The translations under genes and the position numbers were made by a program. A DNA stretch of 62,000 bases from Branchiostoma floridae. Lineage: Eukaryota > Chordata > Leptocardii > Amphioxiformes > Branchiostomatidae. The notes under the pieces are model-generated. The model saw only the letters and a program-made list of their open reading frames with translations. It did no database searches and had not been told where the DNA came from. The stretch covers positions 5,451,042-5,513,041 of the forward strand of contig NC_049983.1 in assembly GCF_000003815.2 (NCBI RefSeq), written 5' to 3'. This document shows positions 11,421 to 22,227 of the stretch, piece after piece; within the stretch, counting starts at the first letter, position 1; every line of letters starts with the position of its first letter.

Positions 11421-12212
11421 TTGCGTCATGCCAATAGCCAAATTTTACAAGATAACGGCATCCAAATTATAAACCTAGACTCAAATCAACAAATTCCAGA
11501 ATTTGATATAATTGACATGTGCTTCCAAAAATTTCTGTTAGGCATTCATGCCAAAGCCTCAAACGATGGAGTCAGGGGGGAATTAGGAACCTTCCCAGCT
11601 CTGATTGATGCAGAAATACAACTTGTAAAATATTGGCATCGTTTAGTTAATTTACCAGAAGATGCTCTTCTTCGTGAGGCATACAATACTGTTTTACTCG
11701 GAGAACATGATTGGATTGTCCACGTGAAAAATATCCTCAATTATCAAGGCTTTGGACACATATGGCTGAACCCGAGGTCATACCACATAGATACAATCAC
11801 CACTCAGCTACGACAACGTTTACAAGATATATACGTGCAAAATTGGCATTCCTCTATTCGGAACAATTCCAAACTGTCCTCTCTTTCTACATTGAACAAG
11901 CACTACAAGCAAGAAAATTACATTTCAACCATACAGAGACTTGACATTCGTAGGGCAACCACACAACTCCGAATTGGCTGTCACAAATTAAATATAGAAA
12001 CCGGGAGATTCAAAAAAATCCCTATCGACCAGAGGGTTTGTCCATTCTGTCCAGAGCTAATTGAAGACGAATATCACTTTATGGTTGTATGTCCCAAATA
12101 TTCTGATATAAGAAATACTCTGTACACAAGGTTGTCATCTTATTCCCATCGTAGGAAGCCCAAATGGTGTGCCGAGTCCGCCACACCACATATATGGATC
12201 TTCTTTGAATAA
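11421..12212 (+). pseudogene. Non-LTR retrotransposon ORF2, C-terminal fragment
   Basis: An open frame of about 264 codons matches the region downstream of the reverse transcriptase core in CR1/L2-group LINEs. It has FQKFLLGIHAKASNDGVRGELG, then a helical stretch with LVKYWHRL, LLREAYN, VKNILNYQGFGHIW, and finally a zinc-knuckle-like CPFCPELIEDEYHFMVVCP. The spacing C-x2-C-x8-H-x4-C is typical of the C-terminal motif of these elements. The catalytic motifs lie upstream and are absent, so this is a 5'-truncated copy. The frame is uninterrupted, which suggests a fairly recent insertion. The precise clade (L2, Crack, CR1) is not settled. The 27228-27960 fragment is a related, more decayed copy. 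Confidence 0.6.
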
Positions 12213-12609
12213 GTCATCTTTTTCTTATTATTTGCACTTAGGGACTACTGAATAAAAGGAACCCACATGTATTTTGTACCAATCAATCTAATATGCATCA
12301 AAACAGAAATTCTGTTGTAAGTTAACAATTACTGTATCCAACAGTGTTGGTCTACTTACAGTTGTAGCTTCTTTGATGATGTCACTACAAACATGGCATG
12401 AATGGCATCCCCGCAAAGTTACAAATTAAAATGTCTGCTGTAACTGGGATATTTACCATCCTTTATACAGGACAACACGGGGAGATGATGAATAGGACAT
12501 CGCAAACAAATGAATCTTGAGAGTGATTCAGAGGCTAATTGCTTTAAAGTATTACGTATTGGGAAATCTGTTTATAAATTAGGAAATGACAACATGTTTG
12601 AAGCATTAG
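12213..12609. other. LINE 3' flank, no gene seen
   Basis: AT-rich sequence following the LINE fragment, with no terminal A-run or coding motif. Confidence 0.35.
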
Positions 12610-13901
12610 GTGGACCAGGCCAAGGAGGCTGTAAGGGAACGGGAAAGGGCGGACTGGGACCGATTCAATAAAGAAATGGCCTACCTCGGCCATTTGGAGC
12701 GGAAGTTTGATCACCCAGAAGATGGTCCCAAAGCAATGCGTCTGTATGTGATGAGTTCGTTAGTAAAATCTCTCCTATGAGTATAGTGCAACAACTGTCC
12801 TCATCATGTGTTTCACCGCTATGTAGTGTTATTATATGTTTGTGTCAGGGGGATCCTAGTATTTAAAGAGGTACATGTGCATCGAAAAAATGTTAAACAG
12901 TATGCCCAACTTCGAAGCTATTTCTAACAGTTGTAACCTGTCCTACCACGTCATTTAAAGCATTTTGTTTTGCTATTCTTGCTATTAGGTGCAAGTAGGC
13001 TACATCTCCTGTGGTCTGCCCGATGACATTGCGAAAAGAATTAGAATAGACCACAACATGATGAATCACTCTCAGGCAATGACATTCATGGACACATTAC
13101 TGTTCAACACGGCAGACCTCACGGATCCCTCAGACGTGGATACCAAAGAGCCAACTACCAACAAAAAAATCCGTAATAAGTGGTGAGATGGACTGATATT
13201 GAAGCTGGGCTATATCTCATATTGAAACACTAAAAAATGATAAATACCCTGAATTTTTTAAAGGTTATATATATATACGTGGGTACGTATCACTGGGGCC
13301 GCATGCGGCGATGATGTTTAGGGTGTCGTTAGGGAAACTGCAGTGAGCATTTCGCTGTGTTTAACTTGTCATTTAACGGTTACGGAAATGTATGTCCGTA
13401 TAACGAAATCCATATTTTGGGGACGGAGGGGTAAACTTATTTTCCGTCCAACCAAAGGGATGGTGGGTCCTGGCGACAGCCCTGCAGTTACAATGGCTGA
13501 TACAACATTCAACCACACTCTACTAGAACAGGCGACGTAGGTATTAGATGTAAAATCAACCTTAACATACTCCTATACCTAGTTGTGTTTAACCTTTTAT
13601 TTCCTTTTTACCAAACAGCTTCTACGCGTACCGGCTCGACTACTTGAATGGTAAGAGGACGGTGGTTCACCGAAATACAGGCACCTTTCACCGTACCCCT
13701 CAGTACTGGCTAGCGCACAGCTGGCTACGTAGGTTTGCGGAGGGCTACGGTGATAAGATGCCGGACAAGGATGCGATCAACTTGCCATCTTCGATGACGA
13801 GGGACGGTGTGTACGTCAAGTACAGGCAGAGTCTTGCCGGGGCAGAGAGCACCTTCCAGACGATGTGGAGAGAGCATTATCCTCACCTGACGATTCCCAA
13901 G
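12610..13901 (+). CDS. Spliced coding region of unknown family (three exons, partial)
   Basis: Three plus-strand exons join in one frame. The first (12610 to about 12746) is charged: VDQAKEAVRERERADWDRF, then EMAYLGHLERKFDHPEDG. The second (12989-13182) has VGYISCGLPDDIAKRIRIDH and ends before GTGAGA. The third (13619-13901) follows CAAACAG, ends before GTAAAC, and encodes GTFHRTPQYWLAHSWLRRFA, INLPSSMTRDGVYVKYRQS and FQTMWREHYPHLTIPK. The exon 2/3 junction is phase 2 and makes a Cys codon. The LPSS...VY..Y...FQ.MW...P.L.IPK pattern reminds me of DDE-transposase-like host-domesticated or mobile proteins with a Cys-rich segment next, but I cannot name the family. No downstream exon is seen; a CR1-like LINE fragment begins within 50 bases of the third exon's donor. 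Confidence 0.5.
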
Positions 13902-13948
13902 GTAAACTTGCCTTACAATGTTGTGTGTTGAGTTGAAATATGTAATTG

Positions 13949-14260
13949 CTATAACATCGAGTTAAATTGACTGGACAACAAAGAAAGCTCATCCACTTTC
14001 GTCCCTACAGTTATGCTATTGTCGTTTGCGTGAAGGATATTGAGGTATTTAGGTGTACTGGAACAGGTAGGACCCGGATTAGGGCTAACATCATTAGATA
14101 AAACAATCAACAAGAATGGTAAGAACACCAGAGGTATGAACAAACTTGAACAATGATAGGTCAAGGCCAGGGAAATTAAGCGTTTGGTAAAAGTACATCC
14201 ACAACGTGTATTGTTAAACATTCCTACCATTGCCCGATATTGAGAAATATCAATAGGCAT
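13949..14260 (-). pseudogene. CR1-like LINE: ORF2 start with 2A-like motif
   Basis: A minus-strand frame of 103 codons starts at an ATG at 14260. A hydrophobic stretch (FIPLVFLPFLLIVL) leads into LSNDVSPNPGP at about residues 55-64 (coding bases 14069-14092), followed by LNILHAND...KVDEL. The NPGP ending matches 2A-like peptides, which in some echinoderm and cephalochordate non-LTR elements sit at the N-terminus of ORF2 and cause ribosome skipping. The usual D-V-E-x-N-P-G-P has Ser in place of Glu here, so activity is doubtful. The ILHAN...KVDEL stretch is the normal opening of the apurinic endonuclease domain. The frame stops after about 25 residues of endonuclease, so the copy is 3'-truncated or rearranged. 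Confidence 0.55.
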
Positions 14261-14519
14261 TGGGTCGAGATCCCGCCGGCAAACTTGTCACAAGGACAAG
14301 GGGAAGGGTGAAGGACTTGCGCTTAACTAAATACAGATTGCATACAAACATAACAGTTGCAGAGGACAGAAAAATACACAGATCAAAATGGGTAAAAGGT
14401 TCAAGAGACTTACCCATTGCTGAACACATAGAAGAACACGATCTCACACGATAACAATACAGTGAAATAACACAATTCGATGTCAGTGTCATAACAGTCA
14501 ATGACTAGGAGTAGAGTTT

Positions 14520-15035
14520 TCAGTGCCGCTGAGCAGATGACGCTGAACGGAAGATGTCCAGATCAGCTTGCTTTAAGATCATTTGTCTCTCCAAGTTCAA
14601 AGTCTTCACAAAAATCATTCCGTCATACGACCATGACTGGTTTAGATGATTTGACTTAACTAGTGACCGAGCCTCTTTCAGAAGCTGCATGTTTCCCTTT
14701 GTGAGGTTGTCGTTTATGTACACTTTGTCTTTCCTGAGAACATCTCTGGCGTCGACCTTGGTCTTGGCGCNNNNNNNNNNNNNNNNNNNNNNNNNNNNNN
14801 NNNNNNNNNNNNNNNNNNNNNNNNNNNNNNNNNNNNNNNNNNNNNNNNNNNNNNNNNNNNNNNNNNNNNNAAAAAGTTCATAGAATGTCATAACCATGTA
14901 GTGGAACAGAAGAAAGGGTTGCGCTGGTTGATGCATTTTCGGGCCATGTTTTAATCGCGATGCTGGCAGTTTACTGACATGCCGATTTGCATTAAACCAT
15001 GAGTAAATGCCTGCTGATTGATACAGATTTGTCAT
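14520..15035 (-). pseudogene. CR1-like LINE: ORF1 C-terminal domain
   Basis: On the minus strand the frame ending at 14520 encodes VLRKDKVYINDNLTKGNMQL, LLKEARSLVKSN and SWSYDGMIFVKT. This matches the C-terminal domain of ORF1 proteins in CR1/L2-like LINEs (resembling the baculovirus FP protein fold), in which the pattern VYIN..LT..N..L...AR.L is usual. A 100-base N gap (14771-14870) interrupts it, so the frame above the gap is not reliable. Position and strand fit one element with the 2A-bearing ORF2 start at 13949-14260. Confidence 0.55.
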
Positions 15036-15042
15036 TGTAACT

Positions 15043-15907
15043 ATGAGTATGAAATCCGTTTATAACCAGCCTTATTACATCATTGTGACGGATTTACGTT
15101 CCACTGGGAATAGAAAACCAAGGGACCTGCTATCAATTACACTCTCTTTGAAGTGTTATTTTCTAGCGACACCACAGAAAGTGGGAGACCAATGCACGTG
15201 TAGCAATTGCCGGGGGAACATAGTAAACAGTGCACTAAATAGTTACCGGAATGCGCCAAAGGCTGCTTGTTTATTCATTGTTCAGTGTTGAAAATGCTGG
15301 AAAGTATCGGATTAATGTTCTATGCCGTTTTATGGCATTGGTGAAAACATGATGAGGGATACTTCAGACGTCGTTATGCCAAAAACTGCCCCCCCCCCCC
15401 AAAAAAAAAACAGACTGTACCTTCCAGTTTGAATTAACTGCACAGTTACCTCCAGATTGAAATGAAGGTCATTGAAAGGTCAAATTGGTCACTTAGCGCA
15501 GTTGCAGAGTAACATTTGACTATGCTGAGACTAAAAATTTTTGTAAAAATTGCCAACGTTTCGGAAGCTATACCTGGAACTGTGACCGCTGTCATTTTTC
15601 AATGCACGAAATATCTACATGGTAGTACTGGGCGAAACCTGTAGATATAAAAGTATAAACATTATATAGGTCTGAGGTCTTTTTGTTGCACAACAGGCAG
15701 CTGTTTCCACCCATGCGTCTGGGTTAAACCAGGAAAAAACGCAATCAGGTGTGTGACCTGTCCAAGACTAGAGAGGGCCGTGCAGAATGGATGCGCATAT
15801 AGCCCTGCGGTTCGACTGCACGCGTTCAAAAATCAAAACATGTCTCAAACAAACGAGAATTCGGGACTCATCGGTGATGATTGCATGCGTTCCAAAAATT
15901 TGAAATA
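15043..15907. other. No gene recognised; poly-C/poly-A run at about 15389-15410
   Basis: No coding motif or splice-bounded exon was found. A run of C followed by a run of A is the only low-complexity feature. Confidence 0.35.
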
Positions 15908-16775
15908 ATGGCTGCCTCGGGAGGGTTTTCGGAAAACCCTGTCCAGTCCAGACAGGGAAATGGGGCGGAAAACCCTGTCTAGTTTGAAAAGAGGGTCTGC
16001 ATAGGGGTTCCTCGCAATGCTTAAAACTTCAGAAAGCACTTGCACTAAACTGATGCACATAACTATAGAATCGGCAGCATAATGAGTGACCCAAAGGTAT
16101 GCACACGAAGTCAGTTCTGTCAAATGCAAAGTACACAATTAACACTTACTAGTATCTGGTGGGACATGAGGGGGAGAGAATTACACCCATTGTCTGTCAA
16201 TTTCTGGTTGTTAAATAACGGCAATACATTACAAAGACAGGCTTTGAAGGGTTTTCATCTTTTGAGAGCTGGTCTTTTTAAAACCTGGTTTATGTAGAAT
16301 AGAATGACTGAGAAAGCCTTCAACAGCAACACGACTTTACATGTATTATATATAAATACACAATGTTATAACATTACACATATTAGCCAAGACGTCATTT
16401 TTCAAACCCTAGTACAGGTTGTCTGCTACATAGAAATACATATCTTTTTAAAATATTGTGTTTTATTTGCAAAATCATGCCCTAGGGCTAATTGCATGTT
16501 CAGTCACAAAGACTAAGAGTAGAATATTTTTTATATGATACACAGAAGTAACAATGATGGATAATCTTTGTAAAGTTATAAGCTTTGTATGCCATTGTGA
16601 CACTCTATACATGTAAGTTGTTGTTTCTGTGCATAGCCATAAGATTAAAAAATGTTGTTGTATACTTAGTAGCTTACAATAAATACCCCCATGCAGACCC
16701 TCTTTTCAGACTGGACAGGGTTTTCCGCAGTCCAGACCGGACAGGGTTTTCCGATAACCCGCCTCGGGTGGGATC
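15908..16775. mobile_element. Non-autonomous element with about 95-bp terminal inverted repeats
   Basis: The left arm (about 15908-16010) and right arm (about 16685-16775) are inverted copies. Both contain CGGAAAACCCTGTC twice, AAAAGAGGGTCTGCAT and the outer CCTCGGG / CCCGAGG motif. The roughly 675 bases between them have no transposase motif. The arms themselves hold a direct subrepeat (GGAAAACCCTGTC). The superfamily is unknown. Confidence 0.6.
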
Positions 16776-17447
16776 AGCTTTTCAAATGAGTTCTCACCAC
16801 CCAATGAAATCGAATCTTTGGCTAATGAAGGTCAATATGGAATAGGATAGTGTTATTAAACTTACTGTGTGTAGAAATAACTTTCAATTTTCAAGGCCCT
16901 ATATTGCATTGGGTGCCTCTAGACCTCCTTGCTGTAGATAATTAACATCATCACTCTATGATAATTTTGCCCCCCCCCCCCCCGTGTCTGACGACATGCG
17001 CCCAAAGTCAGATAATTTGCTAGTATAGAGTGACATTCTTTTTGCAACCTATTCTGATTGAGTACACGTTAGCTTCCAGGTTCAAAATGTACGTGTACCA
17101 AACGTCAGAGGCACTGTTAAAGGCACATGTTCCTTTGTTATCTCGTCACAAAAAAAAGCTAGCTCAGCAAGGAAAGAAATTTAATGGCGATGAAAACACC
17201 CACCTCCATGGCCTGTCCGAGCTCTAAATCGAATGTGACTACACATATACAATGAAGCCAGTTGGAGAACTTGTCCCAAGGTAGCGTGGGACTATTGGGG
17301 AGCCTGGAACTGTGACCGTGAGACGAAAAAGACGACTCCGAGCCTCTGGGCCTCTGGTCCTCTCCGGAAGCCGCCATGTTGATAGCCATGCACTAGGGCA
17401 TACCACTACAAGTAAGAAGGGTCAAAAAGTACGAAAGCCCATAGCGA
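16776..17447. other. No gene recognised; poly-C run at about 16971-16983
   Basis: Ends at an N gap of 196 bases (17448-17643), not the standard 100. Confidence 0.35.
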
Positions 17448-17659
17448 NNNNNNNNNNNNNNNNNNNNNNNNNNNNNNNNNNNNNNNNNNNNNNNNNNNNN
17501 NNNNNNNNNNNNNNNNNNNNNNNNNNNNNNNNNNNNNNNNNNNNNNNNNNNNNNNNNNNNNNNNNNNNNNNNNNNNNNNNNNNNNNNNNNNNNNNNNNNN
17601 NNNNNNNNNNNNNNNNNNNNNNNNNNNNNNNNNNNNNNNNNNNATGATCTGAAATTTGG

Positions 17660-19045
17660 CACAAGGTAAGAGTGGGTCAATACCCTTAGGTGTTTTTCTC
17701 ATTTTTTTCATATCTGCCTTTAAGATGATTTTATTGAGGTTAAAATGTCATGTTTTGACCAAAACGGTGTATTTTGCCCCACTGTACCCTGGTCTTACAA
17801 TGGAATGGCCTAAACTTTGGTGTAGATAGGCATTAGATAGTTGGTAAAATGATCCAAGTAAAATTTTTGACATTAAACACTTTAAAATGCTTAATTTCAG
17901 CACTTTTCTGAGGGGAAATTGGTTTTCTTTCGGCCTCCTGCCGTGAACTCCAGTGACCCCACACACCTGCGCAGCCTGGGCTTTCGCAAGAGCTAATTGA
18001 ATTTAAAGAGCCAGCCAATCAGCGCCGAGGAAAACGAATGCTAATTAATATCCATAAGCTGGCTTCCAATGCCGTATAAACAGACAGAAACACATGCATA
18101 TTACAGCCTTACAGTGGCCATACATGTGTGTGTCACCCTTTGCCCGGTTTAAAATTGTAGTTTGCGAGGATTTGGAGTTCAGACAGGGTCATTTGAGAGG
18201 TAGCGGACGGTACGCATGCATTAAACGTTAGAATACAAGTCTTTGTCGTTGAATTAACCAACATTCCGCATGGCAATATCAATCATTCTCGGCATAGTTG
18301 ACTTTGGTAGGGTTAGTTGAGACAATCGAGTAAATGTTACTTGGCGGAAAACACGGGAAAATTTGCCAGTTTGCATTTTTTTCATATCTGCCTCTAAAAT
18401 GATTTTATTGATGTTTAATGGTCATCTTCTGACCAAAACGGTATATTTTGGCCCACTGTACCTGGTATTACAATGGGATGACCTGGAATTTGGCGTAGAT
18501 AGGCATTAGATAGTTGGTAAAATGATCCAAGTAAAATTTTTGGCATAAACTACTTTAAAATGCTTAATTTCAGCACTTTTCTGAGGAGAAATTGGTTTTC
18601 TTTCGGCCTCCTGCCGTGAACTCCAGTGACCCCACACACCTGCGCAGCCTGGGCTTAAACACGAGTTAATTGAATTTAAAGAGCCAGCCAATCAGCGCCA
18701 AGGAAGACGAATGCTAATTAATATCCATAAGCTGGCTTTCCAATGCCGTATATACAGACAGAAACACATGCATATTACAGCCTTACAGTGGCCATACATG
18801 TGTGTGTCACCCTTTGCCCGGTTTAAAATTGTAGTTTGCGAGGATTTAGAGTTCAGACAGGGTCATTTGAGAGGTAGCGGACGGTACGCATGCATTGAAC
18901 GTTAGAATACAAGTCTTTGTCGTTGAATTAATCAACATTCCGCATGGCGATATCAATCATTTTCGGCAGAGTTAACTTTGGTAGGGTTAGTTGAGACATT
19001 TGAGAAAATGTTACTTGGCGGAAAACACGGGAAAATTGGCCAGTT
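17660..19045. repeat. Two-copy tandem duplication, period about 673 bp
   Basis: Bases about 17700-18360 and 18375-19045 repeat almost entirely. Shared landmarks are CATATCTGCCT, GACCAAAACGGT, AGATAGTTGGTAAAATGATC, TCGGCCTCCTGCCGTGAAC, CAGACAGGGTCATTTGAGAG and GGAAAACACGGGAAAATT. Both copies keep a minus-strand frame of 61 codons (17833-18018 and 18506-18691) that differs at only a few residues. The motif does not match any family I know, and the frames may be open by chance. The left end is beside the N gap at 17448-17643. Confidence 0.7.
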
Positions 19046-19689
19046 CGCGTTTAGTTTTGATACGTAGGTTTGACAGTGGCGAAATTGATTATTTTCTCAT
19101 CAATATTTCTCGTAATAATTATTTGAACTGTAAATCTAAACAATTGGCTTACATGTGCAATTTTTGTATGAATGAAGATCAATGGGTACTAAAATTATGT
19201 GTAACTTATTGCTCTTTGTCTATAGATCAGCATTTTTTCTATAGTGGCCATATGTCTATAGTGGCAACATTTCTCTCAGTGTACTGGAAAGAAAAGTGAT
19301 GTATTTTTTCCCGAGCAAATGTAGGTACTTCTAGTGTTTTTTTTTTTATTACGTAAACTTTGTACATTCAAATTGTAAGTAACTTTAAATTGCCAGAGTT
19401 TTAGCCCAATAAAACACTCCCAGTACCAGGGTATCACCACTGACCCCCGAAAAGAAACCCTCGAACAAGGTAGAAACTCCTATCCTCCGGGTCTCGCACG
19501 CTACAAGCAGGAAATTATAACACTAACACAACAAGATTACGCCCGTTGGCTGTTGCATACAAAGTAAAACAATTTAACAGTGGTATGCAGGAGGATATAC
19601 TTAACAAAGAAGGAAATGAAATATATAGATAAAGCCACATCAAGTTAAGTTGTTGGTCCTGGAATTTTTCAGAAAAGAAATACAGTACC
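19046..19689. other. No gene recognised
   Basis: AT-rich sequence with a T run at about 19339-19348. Confidence 0.35.
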
Positions 19690-19897
19690 TACTCTCCAAG
19701 CAGAGGTTAGGCTCTGGCTGTTTTTTAAAACGTTTTTTTAGTCGTTTTTATCGGGCTTTCTATTTTGTCATTTTTCTTGAAGTACGCCAGCTAGTAGGTT
19801 TTGACACATTAAGATATAAAAGAAAATAGAAAGCCCGATAAAAAGACTAAAAAAAACGTTAAAAAACAGCCGGAGCCTAACCTCAGCTTGGAGAGTA
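19690..19897. mobile_element. Palindromic MITE, CTCCAAGC family
   Basis: The two halves are inverted copies over nearly the whole length. The left starts ACTCTCCAAGCAGAGGTTAG and the right ends CTAACCTCAGCTTGGAGAGT, with a short loop near 19785-19815. ACAGTACCT occurs just outside both ends and may be the target duplication. Related termini occur at 7576-7668, 20393-20440, 21170-21235, 35376-35400, 42782-43067 and 57478-57624. Confidence 0.7.
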
Positions 19898-21982
19898 CAC
19901 AGTACCTGCACCTGCTTGATAATTATTAAAGCGCATGCCATACTTGAATAAAAGAAAAGTTCACTGCAATGATAAATGTATCCATATCACTAGAAGCTGA
20001 TAACGGTACTTAGACGTAGTTATTGTACTGGAAATTGTTGAATGGCTTCATGTAATTTCATGATGAAAATCTTCTGAATGGAAGATGCTGTGTTTTTTTT
20101 TCACTTTCGGAAAAATAGGAGCTGCCGCGATTCTAAAAAACAATTAGTTATGCATAGGGGCTCCTGTGGAAGATTATATTCTTCCATATGGGCCCGGGGC
20201 ATATTGAGCAAGCTCTGTTTTGACCTGGAAATCATTCACAAATATAGTTATCTTTTGGGGATAACTTACAGTCAAAATGTTCCATTATTGCGNNNNNNNN
20301 NNNNNNNNNNNNNNNNNNNNNNNNNNNNNNNNNNNNNNNNNNNNNNNNNNNNNNNNNNNNNNNNNNNNNNNNNNNNNNNNNNNNNNNNNNNNGTTGAAGT
20401 TTTTTTAGTGCGTTTTTATCGAGATTTCTATTTTTTTTCTAATCAGGTTCGTATGAAGAGCGCTCCATCGCGATAACTGTAACGTTAGCAGCATCTCTTC
20501 TCCCTAAGTCAGAAACATCAAGCTTAGGCAAGCTTGACTTCAATGACTCAATAGGCAAAGCAGGGGTTCATCGGGAAATTCCCTACCCCATTTTGGCCGG
20601 AATGGTTTGATCCGCTAACATCGCACCATCGCGCGGGTTCTTTTACGATCTTTTACGTGACCCAGCCGCCCAGCCACGTCGAGAGTTCGAGGCAGTTTTA
20701 TTTTCCTTCCGCGAGAGAAAGTAGTCCGTTCCATGACTCCGGGCGTAAGCACCCCTTGCAAGAAAGCTTGCCGCTGGAGTATTTAACCCTGTATCTTCTT
20801 ATTTTCCAGTTATTTACAATATTTCAGCTTCATTTTTTACTCTTATAGTTTTTTCAACTGCTATTTTATCGCCTTCCCGCCAATATTACGGCTCGAAAAC
20901 ACGTAATTTTCGTGTAAATTCCTTTGTTGTTTTTACCATGGTGTAGGTTTCAAACCAACAGGAAATTTAGCGTGTATGAAAGAGCGAAAATTGTACTTTC
21001 TGTCGATATATGGTTTATCATACATTTCGAGTGCGAAAAGCAGATGCCCCCAATCCGCGCGAGGCGATGTCGTTCGGAGCGGTTATTTTGATTCCAGAAA
21101 AAGAACGCACCACTATATATTAAACGTTATACAAACAGCACGCGTGTGGCGGAGCGCGTATTTTTCTCCAGGCGGAGGTTTCGGTCGACGCCTCCCGACC
21201 GAAATCTCTGCTTGGAGAATAGACGCGTCCCTCACTTTCTCTTTTAGTTTATAATATGCTATACCGACCGTTCGTTCGTATTGTAAAGTAATTATTTCGT
21301 CTGCAAGTCTCATCAATCAGTCAAAGAGAAAGTTCCCATTTATCAAGCCAAGTTGTCAATCCTTTAAAATCTTACCAAGCGTTCCAACTTAAAATTACAT
21401 TTAGTTCTTATCTACGCACACTGTATCGTTTTCAATGTGTTTGTGACACTAGCAAGAGGGTTTTTTTCCAGCTTGAAATCACCTTGAAATAATCAAAACT
21501 ATGAGATAGCTCATGAGATAGCTCAGAGTTTGTCCTACCGTTGTCATTTTTAATCACGTCTCCAGGGTTTACCCTACAGTTTGCTAGTTACATTTCATAC
21601 TCACACTAGATCACACTAGATTAGATAAGTAAGATATTGTGTTTTGATCTGTGATGTTGAATATAAGGGGCATGTGATGGTGCATAGTCAATAATGCACC
21701 TTGTATTAATCCAGAAGGGTCAACTTTCTCTTCTTTCCTACCTTCATCTGAAGTTTATGATAACTAGCCCTTGCTATTGAACAATATGAAATAAACAAAG
21801 TCATATTTGTTACATACTAGCCAAATTTTATTGAACAAACATGTCATTAGAAACAAGATTTGTAATCAAACAACAACAATTTATAGCCAGAGTTATATAA
21901 TTACAGTTGAGTGAAATGATGTACAAACTTGTCGTGGGGAACCACTCATATATATATATCATGGGACTGAGCAAAAATGCAT
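19898..21982. other. No gene recognised; two MITE half copies
   Basis: An N gap lies at 20293-20392. Directly after it, GTTTTTTTAGTGCGTTTTTATCG matches an arm of the 19.7-kb MITE (described, not counted as a separate insertion). At 21170-21235 GGCGGAGGTTTCGGTCG and CGACCGAAATCTCTGCTTGG form a small inverted repeat with the same outer motif. At 20640-20860 the composition is less AT-rich but I see no exon. Confidence 0.35.
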
Positions 21983-22046
21983 GCTGAGGTCAGTTAGTTG
22001 ATCAAAACTAGTTGGATCTAGTGGTTGGTGGGCATGCTGAGGTCAG
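21976..22046 (+). repeat. Tandem repeat running into an N gap
   Basis: GCATGCTGAGGTCAG occurs twice about 57 bases apart, and the second copy ends exactly at the N run 22047-22227. The gap probably hides further units. Confidence 0.45.
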
Positions 22047-22227
22047 NNNNNNNNNNNNNNNNNNNNNNNNNNNNNNNNNNNNNNNNNNNNNNNNNNNNNN
22101 NNNNNNNNNNNNNNNNNNNNNNNNNNNNNNNNNNNNNNNNNNNNNNNNNNNNNNNNNNNNNNNNNNNNNNNNNNNNNNNNNNNNNNNNNNNNNNNNNNNN
22201 NNNNNNNNNNNNNNNNNNNNNNNNNNN

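Noticed and set aside
17312-17711. Frames of about 80-111 codons over the 17.4-17.6 kb gap
   Set aside because: They consist mostly of N and carry no sequence information.
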